A stretch of 64,000 bases of DNA, from the NCBI GenBank assembly GCA_002803225.1, contig NXFV01000021.1, forward strand, positions 33,757 through 97,756, read 5' to 3'. Made by a program: the position numbers and the translations under genes. The DNA comes from Gamarada debralockiae (taxonomy: Eukaryota > Ascomycota > Leotiomycetes > Helotiales > Hyphodiscaceae). The notes beneath the pieces were generated by a model. The model was given only the letters and a program-made list of their open reading frames with translations, did not search any database and was not told where the DNA came from. Positions 1 through 10,953 of the stretch are shown here, one piece after another. Each line of letters opens with the position of its first letter. Within the stretch, counting starts at the first letter, position 1.

Positions 1-2
1 CT

Positions 3-2825
3 CTGCCGCCTTCAAGCCCGCTTGATCCCGTTGGAAGAAGCCTCGACGGCGACTCTCTGTACGAACTTCGCGATGAGCCTGTCCCCGAAACCTCTACCAA
101 AAATTTGAAGAAGCGAAAACCTCTTCCTAGCAAGGGCCGTGTAGTGTCACTCGGACGAGTCTGGAAATACGAAGACGAGGAGGATATCTACAACAATGGG
201 ATGGCTTTTGAAGAATCTCTCCCAAAGAGGAAGAAAACGACGATGCCAAAACGATCCAAATCAATGAAAATTCTTTCTACGAATAGTGCGACGTGGGAAG
301 ATGATGGAGAGCATGCCACACAGCAGGATGGAGGACCCCACGAAGAGCAGGCTTTACAATTGACAACACGTCTAGATTCTGGCGAACGAAAGAAGGGCAA
401 AGTTGGGTCAATGGTATCGAAGAGCAAGGGCAAGCAAACACCGCCATTCAAGAACCATATTATCACCAAACTATCCACTACTCGAGAAAAGGAGACTGCA
501 CGAAATGCCTATTGCTCAGATTCTATAATTAGCCACCAGGGCTGGAGGTCCACAGTGGAGAGTGCGAAGTCTACCTCAGTTGTCCTGGCGAAGACAACGA
601 TGGAAAAGCTTGCATCATTCAGATTCAAGCCACCTTCTGGTCCTCAAACCACACATGTGTCTCATCCACCACTCCAAATTGTGTTTTCGGAAGTCCTGCT
701 GGACGAGTTACCGCCTGAGCCATTGCAAGAGGCAGCTCGTCCTTCATCTGACTACGATCTTCCAAGTGTAGATCCCTTCTTCAACGAAGCTCTATGGGCG
801 GTTAAAGCGCACATCCAATTCAACGGCAATGATCAAATCCAAGCTGAGCCCGCTGCAAAACCTAGTCTGGTCCCAGTCGGTAGTAAGAAGAACTTGCAAC
901 AGAGACGGCGAACAGTTGAATCTGGCATACCTAACTCTGTAAGAGATGACAGTTCGAGAGTGGTGCCTCATGCTGGCTTGGTCTCTGCAGCGTATCTTCC
1001 ACACGGCCCGGCGTATCCCTCGGAGCAAGGCGAGGACACTGCTAATCCTTACGACCCTACTTCAAGCGAAGCGCGTGCCTTCGATAATCTGAGCGCCGTT
1101 GAGCCAGATGTGGGAAATTTCGCTCAATGCGTCTCCGACTACGTCGATCATCCCCCTCTTAAGCCCTTTGTAACACAAAGCCAGTCAAAAGGCGCCGAAA
1201 TGATTCAAATGGAGTCCCATAGCGTTGCTCGCGAGCCCCCAAACCGAGTGGATCAGCTCCTGCCTGTCTGCAATCCTGATCAAGCGCCCGGCGTCGGGGG
1301 TCCTACACCAGCTGACTGCTCTACGCATCATCACGAAGGTCGTGGCATCCAGGGCGGTGAAGTTCGCCATATACTTCCTGTTGGTAAGGATGCACCATCT
1401 ACCCCTCAGGATAATGATCATGACCAGCTTCCAAAGCAGAAACAGCCACTCACTGCCCATCAAGCATTGAGAGGATACACAGCAGACGTTCAAGTTGAGC
1501 GATCAGACATAGATGAACCGGAGGCGGCATCGAAAGAAGAATCAAGAGATCTGTGGGGCAGTGACGAGTTTGATCAAGGACTGGATGACGACGATCTTCT
1601 TGCTATTGTATCGGACGCTGCCATACCGCAGACCCCGATGAAGGCCCAGCCGGAAGAGCAGAATAATTCTGGGGTTTGTGGCCGGTTCCTGCTACCGTCT
1701 ACGCCCGCCGGACCCGACTCCCACACCCGAGAGCCTCTGATATTACACAATCCTACAAGCGATAATACCATAAAACCCAATTCCTCGTCACCTCGAGTTG
1801 TCCGCGACCTTGATGACGAATATCCCATGGATGATGGAGTTGAGGAAGCAATGCTGAAAATCTCAGAGCTTGGCGCTGTTGTCAAGGAGAGCTTTGCACC
1901 GCCAGAAAGTGTCCAAAAGGTGTTTGAGAATCTAGCAGATGGGGAAGTATACCACAGTTCTCTTCAACTCTCACCTCCAAAGTCACAAGCATCTGGCGCG
2001 TCACCATCCAAAGTGACTCAGGCCCATCATACTGATAAGACTAGGGCGAACCAATCACCAGGCCTTCGGAAAGACTCGCCAAGAGAAGAGGAAGACTGGT
2101 CTTTCAGTCGTTCTGATGAACATGCAGCCGAGATTATGGCTGGCCCCTTTTACGACCGACAAGCAGCCGCTACTCGAACAGCGAAAGCACGTCAAACGCT
2201 ATCATTAACCCCTACCGGGAACAGCGTCATAGACTGCATCAGTGTCCAAACACCTACCACTCAAAATACAGCTGATATATCTTGGTCAATAATTGACGAC
2301 AGTCACGAATATGAACCTATGAACCCCTTCGCTCGGCCGGACTTTCCAGCTCTCGTTCTCGATCGGTCTCCGGTCGTCGGCTTCTCAGCACAAACTTACC
2401 TCCGTACTTGTTTCCGCATTGGCGAGATGTTCAAGGAAGGCGTGAGGTGCGCTTCTTTGGGGCAGGATGCGGTGATTGAGTTATTCGCTCGTGTCACGTT
2501 CTCATCTCGTGAGGCGGGCTCGACAAAGCAGCATTTCCAGTTTGCTGACCTCTGGCATGATCGTCCACCTTACCCACACGGTCTTCTGACGAACTACAAG
2601 ACGACGAGGCTGGTGGAGAGTGAGAGCGAGGTGTTTCTTAGCGAGAACGGGAAGATGGCTCGGTGTTTAGGAACGTTCAAAAGAGATATCAGGAATAGTG
2701 TGTGGGTGCTGAATATCATCAATATCCGGGAGACGGATTGGGAGGAGATTAGGTGGACAAAGGCAATTGTGTGTCATGGTCAAGTGAGGACGGAAAAAGC
2801 TGGGTTTCAGCGAGTTGATGGATGA
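3..2825 (+). CDS. Large disordered protein with a conserved C-terminal domain, 5' end outside the window
   Basis: The reading frame is already open at the window edge, so the true start lies upstream; the codon at 105 is TTG and is not a credible start. About 940 codons are visible. Most of the protein is low-complexity, acidic and Ser/Pro-rich, with a basic KRKK-type patch near the start that suggests a nuclear protein. The last 150 residues are different: hydrophobic and ordered, with LRTCFRIGEMF, QHFQFADLWHDRPPYPHG and WVLNIINIRETDWEEI. This resembles a conserved fungal C-terminal domain of unknown role, possibly an OB-like beta barrel, but I cannot name it. The stop at 2823-2825 faces the 3' end of the next gene, 297 bases away. 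Function unknown. Confidence 0.75.
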   Translation: MPPSSPLDPVGRSLDGDSLYELRDEPVPETSTKNLKKRKPLPSKGRVVSLGRVWKYEDEEDIYNNGMAFEESLPKRKKTTMPKRSKSMKILSTNSATWEDDGEHATQQDGGPHEEQALQLTTRLDSGERKKGKVGSMVSKSKGKQTPPFKNHIITKLSTTREKETARNAYCSDSIISHQGWRSTVESAKSTSVVLAKTTMEKLASFRFKPPSGPQTTHVSHPPLQIVFSEVLLDELPPEPLQEAARPSSDYDLPSVDPFFNEALWAVKAHIQFNGNDQIQAEPAAKPSLVPVGSKKNLQQRRRTVESGIPNSVRDDSSRVVPHAGLVSAAYLPHGPAYPSEQGEDTANPYDPTSSEARAFDNLSAVEPDVGNFAQCVSDYVDHPPLKPFVTQSQSKGAEMIQMESHSVAREPPNRVDQLLPVCNPDQAPGVGGPTPADCSTHHHEGRGIQGGEVRHILPVGKDAPSTPQDNDHDQLPKQKQPLTAHQALRGYTADVQVERSDIDEPEAASKEESRDLWGSDEFDQGLDDDDLLAIVSDAAIPQTPMKAQPEEQNNSGVCGRFLLPSTPAGPDSHTREPLILHNPTSDNTIKPNSSSPRVVRDLDDEYPMDDGVEEAMLKISELGAVVKESFAPPESVQKVFENLADGEVYHSSLQLSPPKSQASGASPSKVTQAHHTDKTRANQSPGLRKDSPREEEDWSFSRSDEHAAEIMAGPFYDRQAAATRTAKARQTLSLTPTGNSVIDCISVQTPTTQNTADISWSIIDDSHEYEPMNPFARPDFPALVLDRSPVVGFSAQTYLRTCFRIGEMFKEGVRCASLGQDAVIELFARVTFSSREAGSTKQHFQFADLWHDRPPYPHGLLTNYKTTRLVESESEVFLSENGKMARCLGTFKRDIRNSVWVLNIINIRETDWEEIRWTKAIVCHGQVRTEKAGFQRVDG

Positions 2826-3122
2826 CTGGTGAAATGTAAAGGGAAATCTGTGAGTCGATGCATGATTTGGAGGACTGGAGAGATTTGCTATATTGCTAGC
2901 TATATTGCTATTACATCTGCTAGGACTACACCGGCCAACTAACATTTAGGCACTGACCTCATCATAAATCTTACATTTGCTCTCTTGCTAGCTTAGCAAT
3001 TAAATAGATATCATAGCATCCAAATCAAAGTCATCGTATCCAAAACTCCAAAGAAATCCCACCCTTCCAAACTCCACCATATTTTCAACCCTCCCATCCC
3101 GCCATTCCCATCACCCAAGCAA

Positions 3123-3880
3123 TCAATTATTCTCAAACTCAACCTCACACCCCTTCCCCCTACACCCCTTCCCATTATTCTGAACCCACACAACGCCCAC
3201 AATCATCAAACAAAAAATTATTAAAGCAAGCAGACCCCCACACCCCTTCCTCAGCGCCACTTCGTCCTTCGAATTCTTCTTACCCGTGAAGGTCACACAG
3301 CAATTATGTCCCTGCCCCGCCAGCGATCGTTCCAAATCCCCACTCGCATCCGTGAACGTTACACAACAGTTGTGACCCTTATTACCATTCCCACTCTGCT
3401 CAAATTCTTCTTTCTCTAATATAAGTCGCCCTAGACTCTCTTCCAATCTCTCCACCCTAGACTGCAGCGTCTTGATAGTATTTAATGCATCGCTCGCAGC
3501 GCAGATTTCGGTCGGCGCATCCAAGGAGACGGAAGAGGGCGCGACGCCCCAGAGCTCGATGTTGTCTGCACTTGCGGTTGTGGAGGGTGTTGGACGCGGT
3601 GTGCCTGGTGAGGAGTGGGTGTGGAAGGAAGGAGGAGGGGAGTTGGGGATTGAGGGCGCGTGGTGGGAGGGTGCGACGCTAGGAGCGTGCGAGGAGGGGA
3701 CGGAGTTTGGGATGCCGGTGTTGAAGTTGTAGTTTGGGCTGTGGATGGAGTCGAGGATTATCACATCGTCGCGTTGAGGGACCTGTTGTTCTTACGTTAG
3801 TCTCGGGATTCCATTTCAAGATTGTGGTGAAGGTAGCTTTGGGCGGGGTAACTTACGGCTTCGTAGCGTATCCGGTTCAT
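3123..3880 (-). CDS. Small single-pass membrane protein, two exons
   Basis: Model: exon 1 at 3857-3880 (ATG, 8 codons), a 74-nt intron at 3783-3856 with a GTAAGT donor and CAG acceptor, exon 2 at 3123-3782; 227 aa. The start reads MNRIRYEAVPQRDD, a type of N-terminus common in fungal membrane proteins. A Ser/Pro/His-rich linker follows, then a short coiled coil (LQSRVERLEESLGRL) and a C-terminal transmembrane helix (LLALIIFCLMIVGVVWV) with a short charged tail. This fits a tail-anchored or single-pass protein. The nine-residue string GHNCCVTFT occurs twice, about 26 residues apart, just before the membrane helix. No enzymatic motif is visible. The splice choice is well supported because the frame joins cleanly; the function is unknown. 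Confidence 0.7.
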
Positions 3881-5550
3881 CTTGTCCTTCTCAATGCGCT
3901 TCTTCTTTACTCAGTAATTCTCGAGAATATATTTATGAATTTGAGATGATGATACTGAGACTCGAAGTCCAAGTTTAAAGACTCGGTTGAACAGTGGGGA
4001 TCGTGGGGTGAAATAGGATGGAGGGAAGTTAAACCGAGCTTTACCATCGCCGCGTCAGCACACGTCGGGCTTTCTTCAGCTTGTGCTTCTTCCGGCGAAT
4101 GAGATGGTGTGGTTGAATTGAAGGGCGGCAGGGCTGTGATTCCGGCTTCATTTTTGGGCGAATGAGGGGTCTCAGTCTTGCTGGGTCAACACTGCCTCGC
4201 GACATGGACCAATGGGAGGTAGTGGGGTAACGTGATTTGTGAGAACTTCTCCTGCAGGTTTGAGGAAGGTTTTGTTCTGGATGAACAGAAATTGGACGCA
4301 TATGAGATACTGGAGTGGATTGAACTTTATTCTACGTCTCGGACCTCTTATTCTAAGCGTTGAAACCATATCTAATGCGAAAGATCCTCTATTGAATCTC
4401 CAAGAAGACTCCAATGATTGAATCCACCAGGTTGATCCAATCCAGCTCAAGTTTTGACTCCTCCCTTCTCTCCCCAGCTCCTAGTAATCACCACAAAGAT
4501 CAACGATATATCATGCTTGACTCGCAACCAAACCAGGCCACTTTTCCTTCAGGAACTCGACCGCAGCGTGAGGACCCTTCTCAACTTGCAGTCCCTGTGG
4601 AATGGCCATCTGGGAAATCCCCGAGTCTGTATAAGGGAAGGAGGGAGTCGAAGGGTATTTCAGGAGTTCCGAGAATCATTCTACTCAAAAGGGCATCTCT
4701 TTTCAAAGCAGAACTCGAGAGTCGAACTCGTGAAATACCACGGAAGGTAAATAGGCTACTCCGAAAATTTACTCGCTTTCTTGATGCCGGGAACTATCTC
4801 CTTTGCTATCCTTTGGATCTCATCACTCTCTTTCTTCGTCCACATCGAAGCGCAGAACTATGGCAATCAGCGCTGTCCTCAAAAAAAAAACCGCGGAGAA
4901 TTATTCCCTTGGAAGAGGTTGAAATTACTATGAAGGCACAGTGACTGGCTGGCCCGAGAACTTGAAATTTATAGATCGAATAGAAACATGCGATCATACC
5001 AATACATCAGGCTTTTGCTTCTCGCGTATGGTCTTCACATCTTCGATTCCTACCCAAAGTTTATCAGCAACTACGGGCTTTACTCCTTCCCAACCGACGC
5101 AATTCCTCACTCCTTCCCTATCCCGGAACTTTAAAATTAGGAAAAGGGCTGCACTCACTCTCCGCATTTTGAGATAATCAATCGTATATTCCATGAGATA
5201 GCGCACCCCTAGGGTTGGTGGGAACCCAATAGACGTGTCTATTGGGTGAGTAGGTGCCAATCGAACGATTAAGTATTTGAGGAAACCATGCAGGAAAGGC
5301 GATTCGCGCTCTTACGTCTCAGCCTTAACTGTTATTGCATTTCATTACTCGTTCATCGCAGGCTGTGAACGACTGATCGCCGAATAAGACACGAAAATGT
5401 AATGAATTAAACATCCTTCGTCCAACTTAATGGAATCGCCAAATTTATTCCACCTGTCTCAGGGAGGCCAGGGGGGGGGGCACGTGTTGACAAGGGACGA
5501 AGTGGCGAAGCCTTCCCCTACTGGTGCCGGGACGCTACAAGTCTTGATCA
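3881..5550. other. Long non-coding stretch
   Basis: I see no convincing gene here. An open frame at 4414-4944 (+) has no domain, no supporting splice sites and a poor coding look. The stretch holds the promoter of the minus-strand membrane protein gene on its left. It also contains a run of ten G at 5471-5480 next to a CACGTG box, and a small palindrome listed separately. Confidence 0.4.
5224..5247. repeat. 24-bp inverted repeat (hairpin)
   Basis: ACCCAATAGAC is followed after GT by its exact reverse complement GTCTATTGGGT. It lies in non-coding DNA. It could be a protein-binding palindrome or an excision footprint; nothing nearby decides. Confidence 0.6.
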
Positions 5551-5850
5551 TTTAGCAGTCAGCAGGCACTACAGCAGCACCTCAATTCACCAGCTTATGA
5601 TCTGGTGTATAAGTAGGATGAGTGCGATCGGACATTTGACAATATAAGCGAGCCCTCAATCGACTCCCCAGCTCACGATTCATTGTACGAATGCAAAGAA
5701 CATAATCGAACATTCGGCAGCCAACAAGCCCTTAATCAGCACCTCGACTCCCTAGCTCACGGTCCAGAATATGAATGCCAAGAGTGCGAACGGGAATTCG
5801 GAAGCCAGCAGGCCTTAACTAACATCTCAACTACCACTTCCTTTAATTTA
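5551..5850 (+). pseudogene. Relic of a tandem C2H2 zinc-finger gene
   Basis: One frame shows a decaying array with the repeat pattern YECxxCxRxFxSQQALxQHLxSPAHD. Visible pieces are SQQALQQHLNSPAYD (from 5557), then an in-frame TAG at 5614-5616, then DECDRTF, then YECKEHNRTFGSQQALNQHL and YECQECEREFGSQQALTN. In one finger the second zinc-binding Cys has become His, and the last finger loses its His pair after TN. The reading frame ends at 5880. No start codon and no other domain are present, so this is a fragment. The family is clear as a fungal C2H2 type with long inter-finger spacers; the parent protein is not identified. Confidence 0.6.
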
Positions 5851-6031
5851 TTACTAGTCTATAGTATTGATTGTTTTTAGAAGTAATATATAATAGGCAA
5901 GTGGATCTGTGCCCAGACATATAGTCAAACCAAGTGTTTTGAGTATAATATTGGCCGTTATCAAGATAGTAGATAGGCGGTTTAGGGAAAAGGGCAGTAA
6001 GAATATCATAGATCACTATCTACAACTAAAA

Positions 6032-7231
6032 CTAATAAAGAGACGACAGCGCTAACTCTGGCCAATAGCCTGTCATATCAAACACCTTTTTCGACCTCGA
6101 CAGGTCGCCTTCAAGTCCTCCTAAAGCCTCAGCAGGAAATAGCCAGAACCCAATGGCTGGTCTCACAGCTTTTGCAAGCTCCTCCGGACCCTCAACTGGT
6201 ACCTTTCCTGCTTGTCTCATAACTATCCTATGCCATCTCTGTTGGGCTCTTAGCCATCTTTCTTCTTCTTCCTTTAAGAATTCATTCGCTGTCTTGATAT
6301 CACAGACCTGCTCGCCAGGAACTTGGCAGGTAAAAAGGACCCGCTCCTTAGTTTGTGGAGCTTGTCGAATTTCCCACTTCGCTAGCAGCTGGCGCCACTT
6401 TATGCGCATCTGCCGCGGGTCTATACTCGCGGTCAGGACGTATTTTAAGTCTGGCCCAATAGCTCTTGGGTCCTGTCTCAAGAAGTTGAAGGTCGGCGTG
6501 ATCGCTTTTATAGGCATCGAGTGATTGAATCGAACTCCAACACCGTGGAAATTATCCAATGGCCCTAGAATCGCGCGCCCAGACATAGATTCGGCTACCC
6601 AGATAATCTCCTTTAGCCGCCGTAGAGAATCAACGAAAGTGGCTCTTGCAGGGGCTTCGGAAATGTTTGCTAAGGAATGTAGAGTGTTCATGCTATTTAT
6701 GTCTAGGGCCAAATTGAGGAGTCCGATATCCTTTGGGTCATAGGCCTTGAGATCATAGAGGAAGTCGACAAACGTGTGCTCCGGAGGATCTTTTGCTTTG
6801 AGGAACATGAAGTCGTATTCGGGATTAAAGTAGAGAGTTGACTTTATAGTTCTCTCAGTCTTGTCTTCGGATCTGCCTTCGGATGTCCGGAAGTAGCAAG
6901 GAATATGAATGCGGTAAAACTTTAGTGCTACTTGTCGTGACTCGCTGTTTACATATAATAGCTTGCTATGTAAATAACAGCCTTGCACGGTTGCAATGTA
7001 GTTCCGACCGCTAATCAACTTATTAAGCATGTTGGTAGTCGAATAGAGAGAAGCATCCTTAGAGTCCCACGGACGATCGACCTCAACCTCTAGCAAACGA
7101 TGCTGTTCCATCGAGTATTGCCAAATGCGCAGACGGATCTCCGTCGAGAGCATTGGGAAGAGAGGAAACAAAACATCTTCACCGCTACTGTAGGATGGGT
7201 TGATAATCTTTAGATGTTCCGAAGTAGCCAT
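6032..7231 (-). CDS. 2EXR domain protein
   Basis: Single-exon gene of 399 aa starting at the ATG at 7229-7231. Near residues 20-45 it carries the signature FPLFPMLSTEIRLRIWQYSM, matching the fungal 2EXR family pattern FxxLPxEIRxxIW. This is followed by RLLEVEV, VNSESRQVALKFYR and a segment resembling YFNPEYDFMFL, in the order usual for the family. 2EXR proteins are expanded in Pezizomycotina and of unknown biochemical role. The frame is intact with no lesion, unlike the 2EXR relic at 16.56-17.19 kb. It stands alone between non-coding stretches, so the context gives no clue to its job. Confidence 0.85.
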   Translation of the reverse strand: MATSEHLKIINPSYSSGEDVLFPLFPMLSTEIRLRIWQYSMEQHRLLEVEVDRPWDSKDASLYSTTNMLNKLISGRNYIATVQGCYLHSKLLYVNSESRQVALKFYRIHIPCYFRTSEGRSEDKTERTIKSTLYFNPEYDFMFLKAKDPPEHTFVDFLYDLKAYDPKDIGLLNLALDINSMNTLHSLANISEAPARATFVDSLRRLKEIIWVAESMSGRAILGPLDNFHGVGVRFNHSMPIKAITPTFNFLRQDPRAIGPDLKYVLTASIDPRQMRIKWRQLLAKWEIRQAPQTKERVLFTCQVPGEQVCDIKTANEFLKEEEERWLRAQQRWHRIVMRQAGKVPVEGPEELAKAVRPAIGFWLFPAEALGGLEGDLSRSKKVFDMTGYWPELALSSLY

Positions 7232-9507
7232 TGTATAAGATTATATTTGGAGAATGTAGATGATTTTGAAGGATACGGGTCGTTACCTCCTACTAAATAA
7301 TATGATAGTAGCGAAGTCGATACGCCAGGATTCATGCTTACAAATTGTGGCTGTGCTTGCGAGGGCTGGGGGCTGAGCTAAACGCTTGGGGGTGACCACC
7401 GGGGTTTTAAGGTTAAGGGTTTCTGGGTTGGTTGATTTGGTTGGTATTTGTGGTGCCATGCCAGGGTATTGGGTGTATGTGGCATTATGTGGTATGATTA
7501 ACCCTACTTCGTTAATTACGAGGTACATTGTATTCTTGACTTATTACTACTGGATTCTATTTTTTTTCAAACCGGGATAGGCCTTTTCGGACCCACTAAA
7601 TCTACAAACAATAAAGGGTGATAAAAACTAAAATAGCTCGTGGTGACATCATATGTTCTAGAAGATTCTACTAGTAACCTTTTGGTGAGGACTAGCACTT
7701 ATAGCCTTTACTAACTTCTACGTCTCTTAAGGACAAATTCAATAACTTATTATGAATTCAACTTAGTATACAAATAAGAGTTTTGCTACCTTCGAATATA
7801 GAACAGGTTCGTTTCCGAAGTCTCCTTCTTTCAACTTCGTGAAATACTTACTACAGTAGACTATTGATACTCTCTACAAATAGCTAGAGCGCAATCAAAA
7901 CATGATTTCTCATTACTTTAATTGTTATCCTTCCATTCGTTATTCTTTCCTAGAGGCAGTTCAATGGGTTACTAGCTGTGATCGTTTGATAACTCCAGCA
8001 GCAACTCCTACAAAGAACAATCAGGATAGCGAGCCTACTACAGCCGATTCTGGGATAATTGCTGATTAGGCAGGGTCGAGTAATCGCGACTTAGACCCAA
8101 GAGCTTACTATAACGTAACTTTTACTACTAATAACGAAGGTCTAGATAACTGTCCATAATAACCTCTAGATAGATAGACAGGAGGCGTTGATTTGGATAA
8201 CTAGTCCTGTCTTGATGTCACGACCGTTGGCGGTGATCTGCAGGCCATACCCATCAACTCTAGTAAGCACGAACAGAGAAGCCCCTTGTGATGGATGGCA
8301 CTATCACATGATGTATTTGCGGCTGGAACCAGTGGACGGCCGTGCAGGGGTCGACCCCAGTATCATAAAGGTCGAGGCTTACCCTCTTCCTTTTCCTTTC
8401 CTTCTCTCCCTAGCTTAGTATTTTCCAATAAACCGTGATCTTTGAACTCCGCGCTTTAGACCTTTGCATCGATCTCGCCGTCATACCCCTCTCTGTTGCT
8501 ATTCCGTAGATAACTAACGTGGACTTTGCAGCAGCTCTTACCTGTTACTCCCCGACTTAATAACACTAGTACTAAAAGCGAAAACATACAGAGTCCTGCG
8601 AGGTAAATAGCCCAATACATTAGGAACAACTTGCGGGTAAGATAGATGCTAAGTCCATACTCCCTTCAGATATATTAGATAAGATCAATAAGATTGCTAG
8701 GCCAGAAATCCTTGCTATATTGTAGTACGCCTTTGTGTAAAGAGAGAGTCACTTTCGAATCGAGTACCGGAGGACACGGCAGAGACGATTAGCCCTTTAG
8801 ACGCCAGTATTAAAGTACAACTATCAAGATATCGACTTTAATATGGTGGCTGTCAGCCCGTTTCAATCAAGCTTCGACAAGTGTTTGGATTTAAAGATAT
8901 TCCCGAGCAACGAGGACAAAGCCTTGATAGCCCTAGTATATCAGGCCAGAGCGCATACTCGGAGTCCGAGGCATCTCCTTGGGAGCTGTCCTTGAACACA
9001 AGCACAAGAATTTGTGGTGATTGATTGGCTCGTAGTGCGCTCAAGCTGTTTGAAGGATGTCGGAATAGCCTAGGGCGGGCGCCAGGCTTATTTCAATTTA
9101 GCCAGTGACAGCAATTGTCGCCGATCCTATTCCACTTCGTTATCATCCTCTCAACTTCTAGAATTAATAGAAAGTGGGTTAGCGGCCGCGCCAGTTTCTA
9201 ATCTTTTTTGCGCTTAAAGAGTGGGACGGGATCCAACTTGCGGCAACCTGCAGGACCCGAAGTTTTCCCCTGAAGCCAGTAGCATTACACCTCCTGCACC
9301 ACGGGGGTAAGCACGTGGGCGGGGTCATGGGCTTCTGCCAGGTACCAGCCATCTCGAACTTCAAGCAATGTCATTAAGAATATATCATCAGGTGGGGCAG
9401 TTCTCCTTGGCTATTTGAGCTCTACAAGTATAAGATGCTCTGAAATGTACTTCTAAGGAGAAGAAAGTAACTCTCCTCAACTATCTCGGTCGTATCCTTG
9501 CAACACA
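7232..9507. other. AT-rich, degenerate repeat-like region
   Basis: No gene is supported. Much of 7560-8170 and 8560-8830 is AT-rich with many TA dinucleotides and stop codons in every frame, the look of old repeats decayed by C-to-T change. A possible LTR fragment is listed separately. The last 150 bases form the promoter of the GH28 gene. Confidence 0.45.
8216..8574 (+). repeat. Possible solo or degenerate LTR
   Basis: The segment begins TGTCACGACC, a beginning often seen in fungal Ty3-type LTRs. It contains an AATAAA signal near 8430 and ends AATAACA. No clear target duplication flanks it (CTTGA on the left, CTAGT on the right) and no second copy lies in the window. The boundaries are a guess. 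Confidence 0.25.
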
Positions 9508-10953
9508 ATGCTGAACTGGTACTCCTTCTTTGTGTTGTCCATCTCTGTAGCTTTAGCTGCTTGTGCCGTTCATCATAGCAATAATTCTTCCAACCCAACG
9601 CCAGTCATTTATTTCCCCGAAGCTGCAACAACCTCTGTCTATTCTGCTGAAACCACACTTCCTCTGAACAAGAATTCATCTTTTCCATACCTTGGCGGGG
9701 CAGCCACCAGTTTCAGGCCCTCACCTTCACCTTCTGGCCCAAAATGTGTTGTCACTCCATATGGCTGGGGAATCGATGATTCCTCCCAGATTCTATCAGC
9801 AGTCGAGCGCTGCGGCATCAACGGCACCATTACCCTGCCAGCACCATACGTGTACACTATATCCCGTCGCATGTATATGAAGCTGGAAAACGCACGCCTC
9901 GAGATCTTTGGCACTTTGTCCTTCACGGCAGATCTTCTATACTGGATCGACAATTCTTTTCGAATTGAATTCCAAAACCAGTCCACAGCATGGATCGTCG
10001 AAGGGCACGACTTTGAAATCAGTGGGGGCGGCTGGGCAAAGGGAGGCGTTGATGGGAATGGCCAAGCTTGGATGACGAGGGCGGCCGGTCAAAGCAACCA
10101 GTTTGGACGCCCAGTGACGCTCTCCGTCTACAATTCTACGAATGCCATCGTGTCGGACTTCTCGATCCGACAACCTCAGTTTTGGTCATTCTGGGTACAA
10201 GACTCGTCTTATGTGGAACTCAGCAATATCTACATCAATGGCACCAATACGGATCCAGCAGGGAACTCCTCAAATTATGAAACCAACATTGATGGGCTCG
10301 ATTCTATGCGTGTTAATTTCCTGACGGTCAGGAACTGGCTTTTCCACGGCGGTGACGATTGCTTAGCACCGAAAGGAAACTCCAGCAACATGGTTTTCAG
10401 CAACCTAACCTGTGTTGGAGGCGGTATCGCATTTGGCTCCATCGGTCAATACAAAGAATCACCTGACTACATCACGAACGTCACCGTTTCAAACATTTCC
10501 GTCTCCCAATCCATCAGTCCGGTCACAGGCGGAGCGTCCGTCGCCGGCGGAGCGTACTTCAAGTCCTGGGTTGGAGTATCAGAAGGGCAGCCGCCGCAAG
10601 GAGGAGGCGGAGGGACGGGCAAGGTGTCGAATGTCAGCTTCTCTGGCCTGACGACTCAGAATGTCAGTCAGGCTATCTTCATCAATAAATGCTACCACAA
10701 GGTAGCTGACCAAGCGAACTATTGCGATACTAGCACGCTCGAGTTTGAGGACGTGCATTTTGTGCATATCCATGGGACGGTTAATGGGGAGGTTGGAGTT
10801 GCGTTGAACTGCTCGGCGGCGGCTCCGTGTGAGGATATTTCGTTTGAGGATGTGGAGCTTTTTATGGCTGCGAATGCGAGTGCGAGGCCAGTTGTTACGT
10901 GTGTTAATGCTGAAGGAGTGACTGGTGTCAGTTGCAATAGCACTCTAAGCTGA
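9508..10953 (+). CDS. Secreted GH28 family pectinase (exo-polygalacturonase-like)
   Basis: Single exon, 481 aa, with an N-terminal signal peptide (about residues 1-20, SFFVLSISVALAACA). A right-handed beta-helix repeat pattern follows. GH28 catalytic motifs are visible: NIDGLDS (first Asp), GGDDCLAPKGNSS (Asp pair) and GGGIAFGSIGQY. The last replaces the classical motif centred on His, and AYFKSW stands where RIK is usual. This arrangement resembles exo-acting fungal GH28 enzymes that release galacturonic acid from pectin ends. About twenty N-glycosylation sequons fit secretion. There is no intron and no damage. It lies near a GH5 relic and a GH128 gene, a small wall-degrading neighbourhood. 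Exo versus rhamnogalacturonan specificity cannot be settled by eye. Confidence 0.85.
   Translation: MLNWYSFFVLSISVALAACAVHHSNNSSNPTPVIYFPEAATTSVYSAETTLPLNKNSSFPYLGGAATSFRPSPSPSGPKCVVTPYGWGIDDSSQILSAVERCGINGTITLPAPYVYTISRRMYMKLENARLEIFGTLSFTADLLYWIDNSFRIEFQNQSTAWIVEGHDFEISGGGWAKGGVDGNGQAWMTRAAGQSNQFGRPVTLSVYNSTNAIVSDFSIRQPQFWSFWVQDSSYVELSNIYINGTNTDPAGNSSNYETNIDGLDSMRVNFLTVRNWLFHGGDDCLAPKGNSSNMVFSNLTCVGGGIAFGSIGQYKESPDYITNVTVSNISVSQSISPVTGGASVAGGAYFKSWVGVSEGQPPQGGGGGTGKVSNVSFSGLTTQNVSQAIFINKCYHKVADQANYCDTSTLEFEDVHFVHIHGTVNGEVGVALNCSAAAPCEDISFEDVELFMAANASARPVVTCVNAEGVTGVSCNSTLS

Noticed and set aside
105..107. Start codon of the first gene at 105
   Set aside because: It is TTG and the frame is open upstream to the window edge, so the gene is 5'-truncated.
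4414..4944. 176-aa open frame on the plus strand
   Set aside because: No domain, no splice context and no neighbouring evidence; composition looks like chance.
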